A DNA stretch of 64,000 bases. It comes from Sordariomycetes sp. S80-01Y. Lineage: Eukaryota > Ascomycota > Sordariomycetes. Shown here piece after piece: positions 22,743 through 35,123 of this stretch; position 1 is the stretch's first letter, and each line of letters starts with the position of its first letter. The notes under the pieces were generated by a model, which did not search any database, had not been told where the DNA came from, and saw nothing but the letters and a program-made list of their open reading frames with translations. Where the stretch lies: NCBI GenBank assembly GCA_037042185.1, contig JAXQJY010000024.1:930001-994000 (forward strand). Reading direction: 5' to 3'. The position numbers and the translations under genes were made by a program.

Positions 22743-25700
22743 ATGACAGACTCGGCGCCCGTGACGGGCAGTGATCGTGACGAGCGACCGGAGACCCCTC
22801 AAGAACCGGCCGAAGCGACGCACGGCGATGATCAGTCTCAGAGCTCGGAAGAGGAGGACTCGCAGGTGAAGTCTCCCGAGAAGGCGTCTCAGGATGTAGC
22901 CTCTAGCCCTGTAGCGGCAGACGACTCGAAGAGAGAGGGCGAAAACGACGGATCGCACGATGGTACAGAGGATGAGGATGAAGAAGAGGAAGATCAAGAA
23001 GACGACGACGACGAGGAAGAGGATGACGAAGAGGAAGAGGACGAGGAGCCACAGCTCAAGTACGCCCCTCTGACGCAGCATCTCCGAGGCGTCTACCGCA
23101 ATGGAGATGCGACGAGCGCGTTCCTCGTCGCGGGCGACAAGATGATAATTGGCACGCATAACGGCAACATCAACGTCGTCCAACTCCCCATCTTCCAGTC
23201 GATACGAGTCTACCATGCGCACTCAGCCTCCGTCACCGGCATATCCATCTCACCGTTCCCCCCGCCCTTACCGAACGAGAAACCGGATGCCTCGCAGAAA
23301 ACTGAGCAGACGTCTCAGGACAGGTCAGGATCCAAGCAAGCCAAGGCCCACGCTGCCCAGTCGCGTAAGCAGAGGGAGCCTCAGCCTGTGCCCAAGACAC
23401 CATCAAACGATATCTACATAGCCACGGCTTCGATGGACGGAAATGTGTGTGTCCAGTCCCTGGTCGATCTGAAGGATGTACAATTACGCAACTTCGCGCG
23501 TCCTGTTCAGGCTGTTGCGCTGTCGCCAGAGTACAAGAGCGACCGGACGTACCTCTCAGGAGGCCTGGCTGGACAGCTCATCTTGACCGTCGGTGGAGGT
23601 ACCGGGCGCAGCACTTCTACCACGACTGGTGGCGCTGCTGCCGCTGCATCAGGCTGGCTTGGAAGTATGGGAATCGGCTCGAGCACTGGAAAAGACACCA
23701 TCCTCCATTCTGGCGAGGGAACGATCAACTCGATCCAATGGTCCTTGTCAGGCAAATACGTCGTGTGGCTGAACGAGCATGGTATCAAGGTCATGCGAAC
23801 ACATTTACACCTCGACAGCGCCCATTCAGATGATGCCTGGAAGCGCGTTGGTCACATAGATCGCCCTCAAACAGACGAGTGGGAGGCTATGGCCAGCGTC
23901 TGGAAAGGGCGAGCCGAGTGGATCGACGAAAATGCATTCGAGAGTCAGTCCACAGAGACAACAGCGCTCGGTTTGTCCTCGCCGGCAATGGACAGGCTGC
24001 GGGATCAATCAACTGTGAGCAAAAAGAACATCGAACGCCTGCTTGTTGGCTGGGGTGGCATCATCTGGATCATTCACGTCCATCCGACTGGCAAGGGGAA
24101 AGGCAAGCATGCAGGTGAGATCACCCCCGGGGACGTGCAAATTGTCAAGATGCTACGTCTTGATTGCATTGTGTCGGGTGTTTCGCTATATACCCCAAAC
24201 CTACTTCTCGTATTGGCATACTGCTCGCCTGAAGACGAGGAGGAGGAAGCCGAGGACGATGCCGAGCCTGTCAAGGGTCACCATGCCAAGGGCCATAAGG
24301 CGCAACCATCTACCTCATCGATTGGCAGCCAACCATCGGGCGGCATTCCGCGAAAGGCCAACCATCAAAGACCAGAGCTCCGCCTGATCGACCTAGACTC
24401 ATCCGAAGAGGTAAGCATGGATAGCCTCAACGTCAGTCGCTACGAACGATTGTCGGCGAGGGACTACCACCTCGGCATATTGCCGCCTCGCAGTGCTGCT
24501 GTCGTCACGTCCTCAAGGGGCGTCCTGGAGGCTCTAGGTGGATTGGGCAGCGGCATGTGGAACGCCGCAGTCAACCCAGTCTCGCTCTTCAGCTCTGGCG
24601 CCAGCGTCAGGAGCCAGGGCAGCGGTGATGCCGGTTCGAGCGCAAGGACAGGCAGCACGAGCGGCACGGTCCGTCCCAGCTCAAGTCACGTCTCGAACAC
24701 AGTCCATCCGAACCTCATCAAACCCGGGGCCAAGATCTTCATCCACAGCCCCTACGACTGTATCCTCGCGACAAAGAGAGATCTAAGTGATCATCTAGGC
24801 TGGCTGCTCGAGAGGCAGCAGTATCGCCAGGCGTGGGAGCTTTTGGACGAACACCCCGACATACTTTCGTCAGCATCGGATCCCACGGGAGACGACACTC
24901 CCACAACACCGCGCAAGGGTGCTTCTGATGATCTTGATGACGATGTTTCGGTTGCCGAATCCAGCTACCAGAAGATGTACTCCTCTGTTGAGCGCGAGAA
25001 GAGAAGAATCGGCGAGCTATGGATAACAGAGCTCGTCAAGGAGAACAAATGGCTTGAAGCAGGTCAGGTCTGCAGCAAAGTCCTCACCACGCCGGACCGC
25101 TGGGAGAAGTGGGTGTGGACGTTCGCCAACGCGCAACATTTCGACGAGATCACGAACTACATACCGACGGAGTCAATGAATCCGCCTCTTCCCACAACGA
25201 TATACGAGGTGGTGCTAGGCCACTACATCAAGATCGACAAGCCCCGGTTTAGAGAACTGCTGGATCGTTGGTCCCCTGATCTCTTCAACATCTCGACCAT
25301 CACGACGGCGCTGGAGAAGCAACTGAAGTACCGTGACGTACGCGAGGACAGCCTTGATCATGGCGAGAAGGGCCGAGACTGGCGGATCGTTATGGAGAGC
25401 TTGGCACGTCTGCACGAGGCTAACGGACGGCATCGCGAGGCCCTAAAGTGCTACATCAAACTCCAAGATGCAGATTCGACCTTCCGATTGATCAGGGACA
25501 GTCATCTGGCTGACTCCGTTGCTGATGACATTCCCAGCTTCATCGGGCTGCGAGTATCCTCCGAGCGGGTGCCGCAGATGAGCGAGGAAGACCTCGAGAA
25601 CGCCACGTCGGAAGCCATCACACTGCTTGTTGAGGAAGCCCAGCACGGGCTTGTGAGACCCCACGTCGTTGTCGAGCAGCTTCAGGCGCAAGAGCTCCAC

Positions 25701-26728
25701 CTGTACCTTTTCTTCTACTTGCGTGGGCTCTGGAGAGGCGAGGGCCTCAAGGAGAATACGGGTGAGCACATGGATCGGCTCGTCATGGACAGTCAGTCCC
25801 TTGTGGATGAGTATGCTGATCTCACCGTGCACCTCTTCGCGATGTACGACCGCACACTCCTGATGGAGTACCTCAAGGCCTCGACATCCTACGCTCTCGA
25901 AAAGGTACGTTCTCCCCCCCCCTTGTTACCTCCAGTCACTGACCAGCACAGGCCGTCCAAGAGTGCGAAACCTTCAACTACTACGACGAGCTTGTCTATC
26001 TCTACTCCAAGACCGGCCAGATGAAACGCGCCCTCTACCTCATCATCGACCGCCTAAAGAATGTCCACAAAGCCATTGAATTCGCCAAGGAGCAAGATGA
26101 CGGAGACCTCTGGGATGATCTCCTCAACTATAGCATGGACAAGCCGAGCTTCATCCGCGGGCTACTCGAACAGGCCGGCACGGCCATCGACCCGATCAAG
26201 CTCGTGAGACGGATACCCGAGGGCCTAGAGATACAGGGCTTGAGGGAGGGGTTGACGCACATGATGAAGGAGCACGAGATCCAGTACTCCATTAGTTCTG
26301 GGGCCGCGCGGGTGCTGAGGAGCGAAGTAGCAGGGGCGCAAAACGATCTGCGGACAAGACAGCGGAAGGGTGTCAAATTCGAGCTTGTAGTCCGGAGCCA
26401 GGACCACGTTGACGCGGAAGCGAAGGAGGTAGGGGACGAAGACAACGCGGGCCACGGGCCACGGAAACCCGAGCCCGGTCACTGTGCGCAGTGCCACGAG
26501 CCGTTTACCGAGTACGAGATGGAGACGCTGTTGGGATATGCTTGTGGGCATGTGTACCATGTCAGCCACCTGATGGAGCTGCTGCACAAGGGGAGGAAGG
26601 TCGACGTCGATCTGGGCACACCGGAGGAGCAGAGCGGGCGGTATACCGTGGGGATGAAGGTGATGCGCGCGAGATTGTTGCGGGATCGTGCAAGAGGGGG
26701 TTGCCCGCTTTGTCACGGCGAGTTGTAG
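22743..26728 (+). CDS. VPS41: Vps41-like HOPS complex subunit
   Basis: Vps41 is a HOPS tethering subunit acting in fusion at the vacuole and late endosome. Two exons (22743-25904 and 25952-26728, phase 0, 47-nt intron) give 1312 aa. An acidic stretch of nearly continuous D/E occupies about residues 75-100. A beta-propeller follows, beginning with HLRGVYRNGDATSAFLVAGD and IIGTHNGNINVVQLP. The second half is helical (clathrin heavy-chain-type repeats) with YNYYDELVYLY-like and LIIDRLKNVHKAIEFA segments. The C-terminus has a RING-type zinc site: CAQCHEPF, then YACGHVYHVSHL, then CPLCHGEL. This order is that of Vps41. A low-complexity Ser/Gly/Ala insert in the propeller region is a fungal-type expansion. 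Confidence 0.93.
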
Positions 26729-27145
26729 ATTCTTCTGTACGGGTAGACGGGCGCAAGGAGCATTTTTGACACTGGCGACAGCAGCAGCTTGATCTTCAGT
26801 CACTTATTTGTTTCAAAGAGAGATAATATACCCATCGTTATCGTGCAATGAACAAACAGTCGTTGCTGTCATTTTTACTGCATCTAGAGTGACTAGGTAC
26901 ATGTCCGCATATTCCTCTTCCCCTTGGCCGAAACCCATGCCCATTAGGGTCCATCAAATCAAGTAAGCAAGCCAAGACTCACATCCATCCAACAGCTGCG
27001 TCATCCTAAAGTGTCCTTTTTGGAGACATCGATGCCGTTGGGTCTTGGTGAGATGAGTAAAGTAACTGGGTGCGTGCGTGAAACTAGCGTACATGCCAAA
27101 AAAAGAGAAAGGAAAGAGTGAGTGTGGTGTGAGGCGGACTGGTGC
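26729..27145. other. Convergent 3' flanks of VPS41 and the GPI-type protein gene
   Basis: About 417 bases lie between converging stop codons and are moderately AT-rich. No gene or RNA is visible. Confidence 0.5.
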
Positions 27146-27975
27146 TTAGACGAAGTAAGCAACGGCCATGCCGACGAGGCCCACGACGGTTGGGTCGAAG
27201 ACGTCGGGGGCGTTGGCGCCGGACGTGCCGGTGCCGGTGGCGGCCGTCTCGGTGTTGGTGCCAGTACCAGTGCCGGTTCCAGTGTCACCGTCACCCTTGG
27301 TGGGAGTAGGCTCGTCACCGGTCTCCGAGGGGGTGAAGGAAGCTGTGTTGGAGGCATCGGTTGGCTCGTTGGGCTCGGTGGGCACACCAGGGATGCCAGG
27401 CTCGCCAGGGACGTCGGGCTCACCCTCGCCAGGAGTGCCAGGCTCGCCGGTAGGGACGGGGTACGGGTCGGTGACCGAGATGGTCTCGCCAGGGGTCTCG
27501 ATGGCGGGAGGGCCGGTCGAGAGGGAGACCTCGCAGTTGGTGGTCATGGTGACGATGCAGTAGTTCATCGAGTATACGAGCATGCCTGCCACAGTCAGCT
27601 CAAGTCTAAGTAGTGTGCGTTGACGCTTTTGTAACTCTGTTGTATGTGACTTTGGAGTCGAAGGGGGATGTGAGACTGCAGGCCAGGGGGTTCACTCTGG
27701 ACGTGAGCTGCGGCTCAGTCATGGGGGAAAAGGGGGCGCTGGGGACTGTAACTCTAGTGGCAATCTGGAAAGACGAACCGTCGGTAGTGAGGACACCAAG
27801 CTCCTGAGGCATAGGCGTCTCGGTGTGCTCATGCTCGGCTAAGAAGTTGTCAGCACGATGCAGTCAGAGCAGTGAAGGGGAACTTACAGAGCGGAGCGTT
27901 GGCCGAAGCGAAGCCAGCAATCGCGGAGAGGGCCACGAGGACCTTGTGGAGAGTGATCTCGCTGAGTACAGACAT
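27146..27975 (-). CDS. Small secreted GPI-anchored-type Pro/Thr/Gly-rich protein
   Basis: Three exons (27975-27888, 27838-27779 and 27585-27146) join in phase to give 195 aa. The N-terminus MSVLSEITLHKVLVALSAIA, continuing GFASANA, is a good signal peptide. The middle has a short segment with VYSMNYCIVTMTTNCEV, then a long stretch of degenerate GEPGTPGE / GVPTEPNEPT and TGTGTGTGTNTE repeats. The C-terminus (SGANAPDVFDPTVVG, then LVGMAVAYFV) has a small-residue cleavage site and hydrophobic tail like a GPI signal. It is probably a cell-wall or plasma-membrane surface protein. The second intron is long for this window (193 nt) with a GTTCGT donor, but phases and a GCTGAC branch site agree. No known adhesin domain is seen. 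Confidence 0.72.
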
Positions 27976-30443
27976 CGTGAATGAGCGCGGGCGTCGGGTT
28001 CTGTCTAAGATCAGGTCCTCGACGTTAGCATGGAAGTCGTAGAACGAGAAGACGGCCTCGGTGCAGGCGTGACGGAGGAGACGTGAGATGGAAGCGTGAT
28101 CAAGAAGGTGAAGTTCCAAGGGCGAAAGCATGAAGAAAAGAGCGGGGGCTTTGAGGTGAGGAGTGAAGGCGTTCTCTCAACGCAGGCTTGGATGAGCACA
28201 ACAAGTCGTCCAACGACCTAAGTACGGGGGTAAAAGTGAAGGTGTAGTTAAGGAAGACCCGTACCTTGTGTGTGTTGAGTGTGATACGTAGGCTTGCAAG
28301 AGCTGATCGCGATGAGTTGATCTGGTCAAGCGACGTTGACGGTGATGAGTGCGAAGCGGGTGAGGAGTGAGAGGAGTGAGAAGAGGCCAGGAACGAGGGC
28401 GACGCGTTGAAGTAGGCGGGCGGGGCGGTGTGCGGACCAGCCTTCGCAGCACTGAAAAGTTCAAGGCAGCAAAACGAGTGATTTAAAAAACTAGCTAGGC
28501 GCTTTTCGAAGGTTCCAGAGGGGCTGCGTTGTCGGGTGTTGACGGAGGGGGTATGCACGTGCCTTGGAAGCTCAGGGGCGCCGGAGCTGGGATCGGAGCT
28601 TGACGAGAGCGCTAGTAGACTTCTACTCCGGGACCAAGGGCATTTATGTGCAGAGGAAAATTTGAGTGCTGCGAAACGGGATGGGAGGTGATGCGAAGGT
28701 GAGATAGGGGCGGCGCTTCAGGGCGAGACGAGTTGAAACCTGTATCGGTGGAGAGGTGTCACTCGAAGAGCATGGTTCAGAGACAGCGCCAGGTACAGTT
28801 CTGCGTACTTTGGTAGGGGAATGAAGCATCTAAAATTATGGAAGGTCATACAGCGACGTCCTTCATTTGTTTCTGGACGTGCTGTGACCCCTTCTCCAGC
28901 CGTTGTTGTTTACCAGGTAGAACAGCATCAAGCAACGGGGCAGCTACAGCCACCGCCATGTTTGCACCTTGAGGGATCTTCAGCTCAGAGAAGAGATTAT
29001 CAAGGAATTTCGGAGTCCCTCTCTCTCTCTCTAAATCGGCTCATGATGGACGCTGAGGAGCGAAGGAGTGATACGGTACCTAGCTGTTGGAAGTGTGCCG
29101 CGGCGCAGAGGTCCTGCATGCGCTTCGCAACGTAGATATCTCGTAATCCTCTGATTTCGACACTCATATCACGCGCTTGAGTTTCGAAATATAATCTCCC
29201 GTGCCTCATTGTTTCTCAATATGGCCCTCTCTGTTCTGACTCGTTGCAGTCGCACAAAGACTTAGCTGGTCAGCCGCTCTGGGTCTTCACGTACTTCGGA
29301 GCAAATGGAGCACAAATACGCATAAAATCTATTTAAGAAGAAGAGAGCATCCGAGCAGCAACCCGCAAACACTGCCCGGTGCCATGAGCCGACAAGCTTC
29401 ATGTCTAGCTTGTGCGTCAGCCCACAGCAGCCCGCTACCCTTTGCACCTCAGCGTCGCGCGGTGACACAAAGGCCAGATGTGTCCTCGTTTGGTCGCCAA
29501 ATTTGAAGTTTCACGGCCTTCTCGATGGACCACGTCCCTGTGCTACGGTACGCTGGGCTCCATAGGTTCCGAGGACCCGAGCGGTCTCAGGCCGTTCCAA
29601 TTCCGGGAGGGTAAGCGGAGCGAGATGCGAAGACGCACTAACGGTTCCGGGTGGGAGAAATATTTGATGAAGACTGCACTTCGCGATTTGAGGCATGTTC
29701 AAATTGGTTTCTAGGTGTGCTGGAGTAGAACTGCGTGGTCAATACGAAAAGCCCCAGCGTCCAAAACGATATTGCTCAAGCCTGAATGTACGGTCAAGGT
29801 TAAGTCGAACACAAACTTATAATCGTGGTGAAATAAGAAACGCAACCAAAACTAAACAGAACAATATAAAAACGGGTTTCTCCAGCTTTTGGTGCTAGGA
29901 AGACTAGTAAAACCAGCACGATGACTTGCCAGTCAGTCGTCTAGGGTAGTGTGTTGGGATACTAGAAAAAGGGGTAAGCCCCACAACCACGCACCTTCCT
30001 CTGCAGGGCAGGGCATTAGACTACCCCCACGGCGTGCTTCCGCTTTTGGGTTCTATATCTGCCTACCCCCGGCCTCAGTCATTTCGGATCTGGACTCGGC
30101 CGATAGTGCGGGAATTGTTGGTTGCCTCTGGAGAACCGCAGCAATGGTGATTTGCAGGGACGGCACGCGGGGAGATATCACGACAGCTGCACAGCAAGTA
30201 AGGTAGACGAAGCTATTGAAGTCGACCGTAATACCATCTAAGGCCTATCATCGCTCGTATCAAACAAATCCTGCGACCGACCGGCTCAAGTATATACAAG
30301 CAGAATATATTACACCCAGTTAAACAGATAAACCAAAAGCCCATCCAGGAAACCATGCGGAAACAGTAGGGGATTAAAAACAACCGGTACGTACTCCATC
30401 GACCGCTCTTTTTCTCGTAGCTCACTCATTTCTCCGCGCTCGC
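27976..30443. other. 2.5-kb intergenic region
   Basis: It lies upstream of the GPI-type gene and downstream of the PLOD-like transferase. It contains a short (CT)7 run at 29019-29032 and an AT-richer part around 29.75-29.9 kb. Open frames are short and without motifs; no RNA gene was recognised. Confidence 0.4.
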
Positions 30444-32051
30444 TCAGAACAACCGGTGGGACTTCTTGTCCTCCTCGCCAATGACGAGCGTGATGTTCTC
30501 GGCGCAGAGCTCCTGGAAGGGGATGAACTCCTCACCCTCGTAGTCGGTGAAGATGCCGCCGTACTCGTCCTTGCTGTCGCTCGGCAGGGGGCGGTAGGGC
30601 ATCCACATCCGCCCGTCGATCAGCTTGGTCGAGATGGGGTCCCGGTTGCGGTTGGCTTCGACGGCGGTGCGCATGAGCTTGCGGATATAGGGGAAGTACC
30701 ACATGTCCTGGTGGCGGTCGATGAAGTGCTTCTTGGAGCACGTGTTGTGGTAGAAGCCGAAGATCTTCTGGGTACCGGTGTTGGTGGCCAACGCCAGGGA
30801 GTGGATCCAGCTCTTAGCATCCTCGTCCGGCTTCTCCTTCTCTGGGAGGTCGTCGTGAAGGCGGCGGAGCGCCTTGAAAAGACGCGACGGCATCTGGATC
30901 GACCAGGGGCGGAAGTTGTCCTCCTCGTGATTCCAGTCTTCCTCGATGGTGGCGGTGTTGTCGGGGCTGTTGTACTTGATGTGGTGGAGGAACTCCTCGT
31001 TGTGACATTGCGTCATGGTGAAATCGGCGTCAAAATCGACCTTGATGTGGTACTCGGTGATGTCGTTCTCGTCCTTCTTCGGGGGAGGCAGATCGCGGCC
31101 GTCGCGGACGTCCTCCGGGAACTCGCCGCCGAGACGGTAGAGGATGCGGTGGTACTCCTGGCGGGCGTAGAGCTTGGAGACGTAGTATTGGTCGGAGTTG
31201 CGGTACTGCTCGTTCTCGTCCCACGTCTCCTCAATGAGGGCCAGGACGCCGTCCATCATGCGGCGCAGGTCACCAAGGGGGGCGATGACGGTGCCGGAGT
31301 TCAGGAACTTGGACTCGGAGTAGGGGAGCTCGCCGTTGCCGGTTCGGGGACCCCAGGTGAAGCGCGGTTGGGTAGAGTCGGGGAGGATCCAGCACTGGGG
31401 CTCGTTGGGGCGTCCGGGGAAGCAGCCCTTGTCAGTGCCCCAGAGGACGGACTGGCGGAGGCCTTGCGAGTGAGCCTCCTCAACGGTCATGCCGTGCATG
31501 TCAGCCAGGTGCTGGTCAGCTTCGGCCATCAAGCTGAAGTAGCGCTCAATCATGGCCTCGGCGGGGATCTGGGCGAGGACGTCGAATCCATCAACAACCA
31601 GCACCAAGTCGTCCTCATCCTTGCCGGCTTCGCTGTACAAGTATCTCTTGACAGCACGCAGCTTCGCAATGTGCGCAGCCTTGGCGTCGTACTCGCCCTC
31701 ACCCTTGTACCCAATCATGGTCGGCATAGCATATCGGTTGAGGATGGCAGAAGCAATGTTGGCACACACGGGCGGCTTGACAAGACTCGTGGGAACGAGG
31801 TAATGTAACCTGCTGACCTTTGTCTTGTTCCCATCCTTGGAGTCGGAGGGGCTGCCAATGATGGGCTTTGTGTCGTTGTCGGGGTGGTACGGCGCGTAGA
31901 GCTGACACTCCGAGTTGGACTCGATGCCGTGCAGATAGAGGACTATCAGCGGGAAAAGAGTGCAGACGCAGACGAGGAGGAGGAGTTTCGAGTTGGAAGG
32001 CGAGCGCATGCCGCAGAGTATCCGCGGCGCTGGCTCGAGTTCGGCGCCCAT
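30444..32051 (-). CDS. Type II membrane PLOD-like glycosyltransferase
   Basis: A single exon encodes 535 aa. Residues 1-20 are cytosolic-like, and residues 22-41 are one hydrophobic anchor (KLLLLVCVCTLFPLIVLYL), giving a type II Golgi/ER topology. The lumenal part resembles the glucosyltransferase domain of animal lysyl hydroxylase/PLOD proteins. It has LVLVVDGFDVLAQ at 149-161, with a D154-x2-D157 metal-site motif, and a downstream KFLNSGTVIAPLGDL motif typical of the nucleotide-sugar-binding fold. The acceptor is unknown in fungi, and collagen-type substrates are not expected. The lysyl hydroxylase part of PLOD enzymes is absent. Family assignment is moderately sure, donor and acceptor are not. 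Confidence 0.72.
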   Translation of the reverse strand: MGAELEPAPRILCGMRSPSNSKLLLLVCVCTLFPLIVLYLHGIESNSECQLYAPYHPDNDTKPIIGSPSDSKDGNKTKVSRLHYLVPTSLVKPPVCANIASAILNRYAMPTMIGYKGEGEYDAKAAHIAKLRAVKRYLYSEAGKDEDDLVLVVDGFDVLAQIPAEAMIERYFSLMAEADQHLADMHGMTVEEAHSQGLRQSVLWGTDKGCFPGRPNEPQCWILPDSTQPRFTWGPRTGNGELPYSESKFLNSGTVIAPLGDLRRMMDGVLALIEETWDENEQYRNSDQYYVSKLYARQEYHRILYRLGGEFPEDVRDGRDLPPPKKDENDITEYHIKVDFDADFTMTQCHNEEFLHHIKYNSPDNTATIEEDWNHEEDNFRPWSIQMPSRLFKALRRLHDDLPEKEKPDEDAKSWIHSLALATNTGTQKIFGFYHNTCSKKHFIDRHQDMWYFPYIRKLMRTAVEANRNRDPISTKLIDGRMWMPYRPLPSDSKDEYGGIFTDYEGEEFIPFQELCAENITLVIGEEDKKSHRLF

Positions 32052-34014
32052 GGCGACGGTGGCCTCTGCGACAGAGGACTTATTAGGGTGTAGAGAAGAA
32101 GACGAAGAGGCGAGTGATAAAGACAGTCGTGGTCGCAGCGGACGTCGTGGCGGAAATCAAATCATGGGCGGAAACGCGATGCTGGGGAATATGTCGGATC
32201 GGAGACGATTCGTGGAAGAAGAAGGTAAGCAAGCAGACGGAGGGTCGAAATGAGGGACACGAGGAGACGGAGGACGGAGGACGCGAGGCGAGTCTGGAGA
32301 CGCTGCCGGAGGCGGTCGAGGGGCGAAGGGCTGTGATTAAAAAAAAGTTATGCCTGGCGAGGGAAAGGGTACATCCGTACGCACCGGGCTGCAGCAGGCG
32401 GGCATGTCACTTCGTGATCGGTCTTGGCAGGATTCGGCTCCCCAGGGCACGCTGTCAGTGGCTGGCACAGGGCTGGGCTGCCCCCTAAAGTGAGAGGAGC
32501 GGCTGAAAACGGCTAGCGGCACGTCCGGACAATCACGCTCCCGCCGTCTACGCCACCCAGAAGGAATAGATAACGCCAACGCCCCTGAGTCCGGATACGC
32601 GAGATAATGGACCGGCACTTATTTCGCAGCGCTGAACATCACCACGTTTAATCGCTGGGACCGTCTCCAGTGCACGGCGATCGCGGACTCCTCTCCAGCT
32701 TGTCGGATCTGTCGCTTGCAGTCTGCTGAGAGTTCGCGCTACAAAAGACAAAGTTGATAGTTGCTGCGCCCCTCGTTCCCGATCCGGCAAGGTGTGGTGT
32801 CAGATTCCACCCCTGGACACAGCTGCGCTCTGACCCGCCAGTGATAAATTAGCCCTGCCAAAGTCCCTTTACCTTACCTCGTGTTGGGCTGGTTGGCTGT
32901 CGGGCTGATCAGTGGTATTTGTACTGGTCGGCAGCCGCACTGCAGCCTCCAAGAGGATGATGGCCAGTGAATAGGCATAGCATCGCTGTCCCGTGCGAGA
33001 TGGCGTTGCGTGCTGTTTGCAGGATTCGCTTCTCTTTTGTCTCAGTTGTTTCAGCAGCATCCTCAGGATGCACACATTCGTGTTGGGAGATCGCGGAAAT
33101 CTGTTAGTGCATCCCGGCCGCGATAGTCCGCCCTTGGCATTCCAGCAATCTCGCGACCCTGAATTGCTGGAATCCGCCGCAAGGATCGTCCTGCGTGAAG
33201 GCCCAGCCGACGACGCGCAACCACGTTTATTTGCTTTTCTGCATCTCGAACAAAGCTTGGTTTCACTTTCCACTGAGCGTCGCTGAAACGTGCCCAGAGA
33301 GGACCAAGAAACCTGCGCCCAGCTCACTCTTGGCTGACGCCGGGAGGAGGTGGCAGTGTGCTGCTTACGAGGCACTCGTCGACGATCTCGTACGCCGTGT
33401 CAGCGTCCTGCCTGCCGCTGTACTCGCACAACGAAGACGTCGCACCTCTGTGGAAGCTTAATTGCGAGATACCACGAAGATGACGCGATGAGAGACATGC
33501 GGCGGCGGATTGTTGCAGATAAGTCGCGTTTGCTTGCTGGATGGTCTCTTGCGGAGAAGCGGTGGAAAGGCCGTGATAGGTTGACTTGCTGCCGTTGGCC
33601 GAGCTTCTGAGACATTGAATAGTTGGTGATATCTATCGATGGACGGATATCTTTTTGTCCAGTGTTCATCATTTTCAGTCCTGAATCGAAGGATCCCGAG
33701 CGCTTCGTCCTGTTCGCCAAGCCCTTCGCGCAGCCTCAACTAACTCGAGGGCCCTATAAGTCGCGAATAACAGCGACTGTCAAGAACAAGTCTGTCCAGA
33801 TGCAAAAGCTCCAAAGACCATAAAACATGGTAACAGACGACAAAGTGATGATAATACAGTTCCCTCTATATGCGTCCTCGATGGGCAGTTGGAAAGAGCG
33901 TGGGAGTGGTGGGCCAATGGCAGTGCATCAAATAAGGTGTGTGGGGCCACGACCCCCTTGCGGCATTAAATTTTGTAGGGCTCATAGTACACACTAACAT
34001 CACCTTTGACATCT
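32052..34014. other. 2-kb intergenic region before the tRNA
   Basis: It contains the promoter of the PLOD-like gene, where a purine-rich leader begins directly upstream of 32051. Several short frames lie on both strands, the longest 168 codons on the minus strand at 32869-33375. That frame is Arg/Ser-rich with no motif and I do not accept it. Confidence 0.4.
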
Positions 34015-34098
34015 GGGGATGTGGTTTAGTGGTATAATTCTCCCTTAGCATGTCTAATAATATGGGAGCGGTCCAGGGTTCGATTCCCTGCATCTCCA
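34015..34098 (+). tRNA. tRNA-Ala (anticodon AGC) with 12-nt intron
   Basis: The acceptor stem GGGGATG (34015-34021) pairs with CATCTCC (34091-34097), including a G3:U70 wobble, the alanine identity element; A73 is at 34098. The anticodon stem CTCCC/GGGAG closes a loop with T-T-A-G-C-A then T, so the anticodon is AGC at 34047-34049. A 12-nt insert (34051-34062) lies one base 3' of the anticodon, the canonical tRNA intron position. The T arm is CAGGG-TTCGATT-CCCTG. The D stem is weak (G-U, U-A, U-A). A T-rich run follows at 34100-34106, consistent with a Pol III terminator. Confidence 0.88.
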
Positions 34099-35123
34099 TT
34101 CTTTTTGGACTCCTGATAGTCAGAACCTCGTCTTTTTGCCGTGTATGTGTTCTGGCATCGATAGGGCGTTTGTCACTTTATTCGAAATGACCATCCCGTT
34201 TGTGGGGTGGCCGGACGAAACTGAGCTCCGGGAGGGAAGGAGCGTTCCTCCAGCCGAACCTCAGCTTACACCAACACACACTCGGCATCAGCCGATTTCG
34301 TTGCGGGACGAATCGCCAGTTCGATTGTGAGTTCCAAGAACGGATTCACATTGTGGAATTGAAATCTTGCAAGAGTGGGTAGCCTCTCTTTCGCAAAGCG
34401 TAATGGAGCAGGGATGATCATGGACGAGGCCGCCTTCTGGTCAACTGAGGCTTCTCCGGCCTCCAGGAGGAGTTGGATCAAGTCTCACCTGCCATTGCTG
34501 CCTTTGCTTATGTCCTCATCCCTATTCGCAGTTGCCATAAGAAGACAAGACTAGTGTGGGGGTCTTCAACTCAACCCGTTGTTGTGTCGCGGAAGCACAG
34601 CTAGTTCTCGCGTGACTCCAGCTGCTACCTGGGCCAAGGGCCTCCGTACGCGGAAGTGGATCTCTTTCCCACGGGACCGCCTAGTCGTATTGCACAAGGC
34701 CGCGCATGGATTGGCTTGGTGTTGACTTTGTCAATCTTGTCTGTTCGTCATTTCCGTATGGCTTGGTGACAGAGCCGAGTCCGTATCACGTTGAAACCGG
34801 TCAGTATCACATTCGATGAAACGCTGTTCTTGTTCAGCTCGCCAGTCATGACCTGTGAATTCATAGCATTGTCTCTGAATAGCTTCATTTTGCATGGTTA
34901 TATGGCCCGCCTTAGCCAACGTTTTTAAGCCTGCCTGCGATGACGAGCAAATGTCAACTTGATGTTGAACCCTAGCTACGAAGCATTAATGCAGTGCCTT
35001 CGCGTCTTTCGCACCGCAATCAACGCCCCTTAAACCCCCAAAACCCAGGCCATAGTGCCGTAAACAACCCCGATCCGACATGCGATCCCCCGTTTCGGCG
35101 GTCACGATGTTGGGCTTCTTCGA
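34099..35123. other. 1-kb intergenic region after the tRNA
   Basis: It contains a TCTTTTT run just after the tRNA and no supportable coding frame. It forms the left border of the accessory segment. Confidence 0.4.

Noticed and set aside
30456-31808. 450-codon plus-strand open frame opposite the PLOD-like gene
   Set aside because: Antisense shadow, with Val/Leu/Gly-rich composition and no motif.
32869-33375. 168-codon minus-strand frame
   Set aside because: Arg/Ser/Gln-rich random-like translation with no recognisable domain.
33866-34099. Minus-strand frame over 34.0 kb
   Set aside because: It overlaps the tRNA-Ala gene on the opposite strand and has no protein features.
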